DNA from: Euprymna scolopes
Lineage: Eukaryota > Mollusca > Cephalopoda > Sepiida > Sepiolidae
Length of the DNA stretch: 26,963 bases
Reading direction: 5' to 3'
Assembly (NCBI GenBank): GCA_024364805.1
Contig: CM044496.1
Span: 128,854,022 to 128,880,984 of the forward strand
Shown here: positions 26,651 through 26,963 of the stretch, in pieces
How positions within the stretch are numbered: position 1 is the first letter of the stretch
How the letters are laid out: each line of letters opens with the position of its first letter
Notes under the pieces: generated by a model
Seen by the model: the letters and a program-made list of their open reading frames with translations, nothing else
Database searches by the model: none
What the model was told of the DNA's origin: nothing
Position numbers and translations under genes: made by a program

Positions 26651-26963
26651 CTCTTACAGCTTTCTTTAGATTTTAGTAAACTTCTCATCTCTGCCTTGTC
26701 TTCATTTTGTATTTACGTGTTTCTGAAACAACATTTTTATTCTTTTTCAGTTTTACCTTTATTGGTGATAAATAAACCTGGGTTTAAAATATAACTTGTC
26801 TGCGATTCTTGATTGTCAATAAGAGTTTATGCTAGCTGTCGAAGGTTTCGTACATTTTCACAAAATACATGCATACCGGAAACGGTATAGACTGTCGCTT
26901 CACGAAGAAGAGAGAGAGCACCAGAAAAAAAAATGTGTGTGTGTATATATATATATATATATA
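26651..26963. other. No recognisable gene; microsatellite at window end
   Basis: AT-rich, closing with (TG)n then (TA)n at about 26933-26963. The plus-strand frame at 26555-26794 covers the LINE tail and is not a gene. Confidence 0.6.

Noticed and set aside
25740-26655. AACTCTT as a firm target duplication of the inverted LINE
   Set aside because: Only 7 bp, low complexity, next to an A-run; kept as a possibility only.
1-26963. LTR retroelement or viral insertion
   Set aside because: No LTR pair, gag, integrase, capsid or envelope-like frame was seen. All reverse transcriptase pieces are non-LTR type, and the GIY-YIG piece is Penelope-like.

Overview
This is an AT-rich, intron-dominated piece of an animal genome. 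It has no dense coding and no operons, but it has spliced exons with GT..AG borders, microsatellites and many interspersed repeats. The repeat set (tRNA-derived SINEs, Jockey/CR1-like LINEs, Helitrons, mariner remnants, a Penelope-like remnant) fits a lophotrochozoan, most likely a mollusc and perhaps a coleoid cephalopod. That placement is inference from repeat character; no species-diagnostic sequence was recognised.

The backbone is one host gene on the minus strand. Six internal coding exons (25092-24922, 19317-19221, 12123-12005, 8552-8376, 7144-7057, 3173-2985) have consensus splice borders and join in one unbroken reading frame of 280 residues (phases 2, 0, 2, 2, 0). The product is a string of mostly degenerate EF-hands, most like the EFCAB6 type of multi-EF-hand protein. 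Neither start codon nor stop codon lies in the window, so the gene continues beyond both ends.

The introns (1.2 to 7.1 kb) are filled with mobile DNA. From left to right: a Penelope-like endonuclease remnant (25-309); a fold-back DNA transposon (1107-1844); a Helitron (2355-2953); a Mutator-like MITE with a 9-bp target duplication (3348-3524); a CR1-like LINE (3672-4388); Helitron and LINE pieces (4.5-6.05 kb); head-to-head tRNA-SINEs (6.5-6.9 and 10.1-10.75 kb); a head-to-tail Helitron pair (7358-8299); Jockey-like LINE pieces (8.6, 9.6 and 10.9-12.0 kb); two repeats headed by U2 snRNA (12.68 and 14.9 kb); a compact Helitron (13.1 kb); opposed mariner fragments (14.6-14.85 kb); a near full-length 5S rRNA pseudogene (15266-15384) followed by a tandem repeat; further LINE and mariner pieces (16.6-19.0 kb); a minus-strand array of three Helitrons (20156-22622); a hAT-like MITE (23.7 kb); and a LINE with a twin-priming inversion (25738-26650).

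The points most worth a second look are the invariant TATA spacer between adjacent Helitrons, pol III-type A/B boxes inside those Helitrons, the U2-headed repeat family close to a 5S-derived sequence, and the inverted SINE pairs that should fold in the host pre-mRNA. Apart from the EF-hand gene I see no intact gene and no CRISPR.
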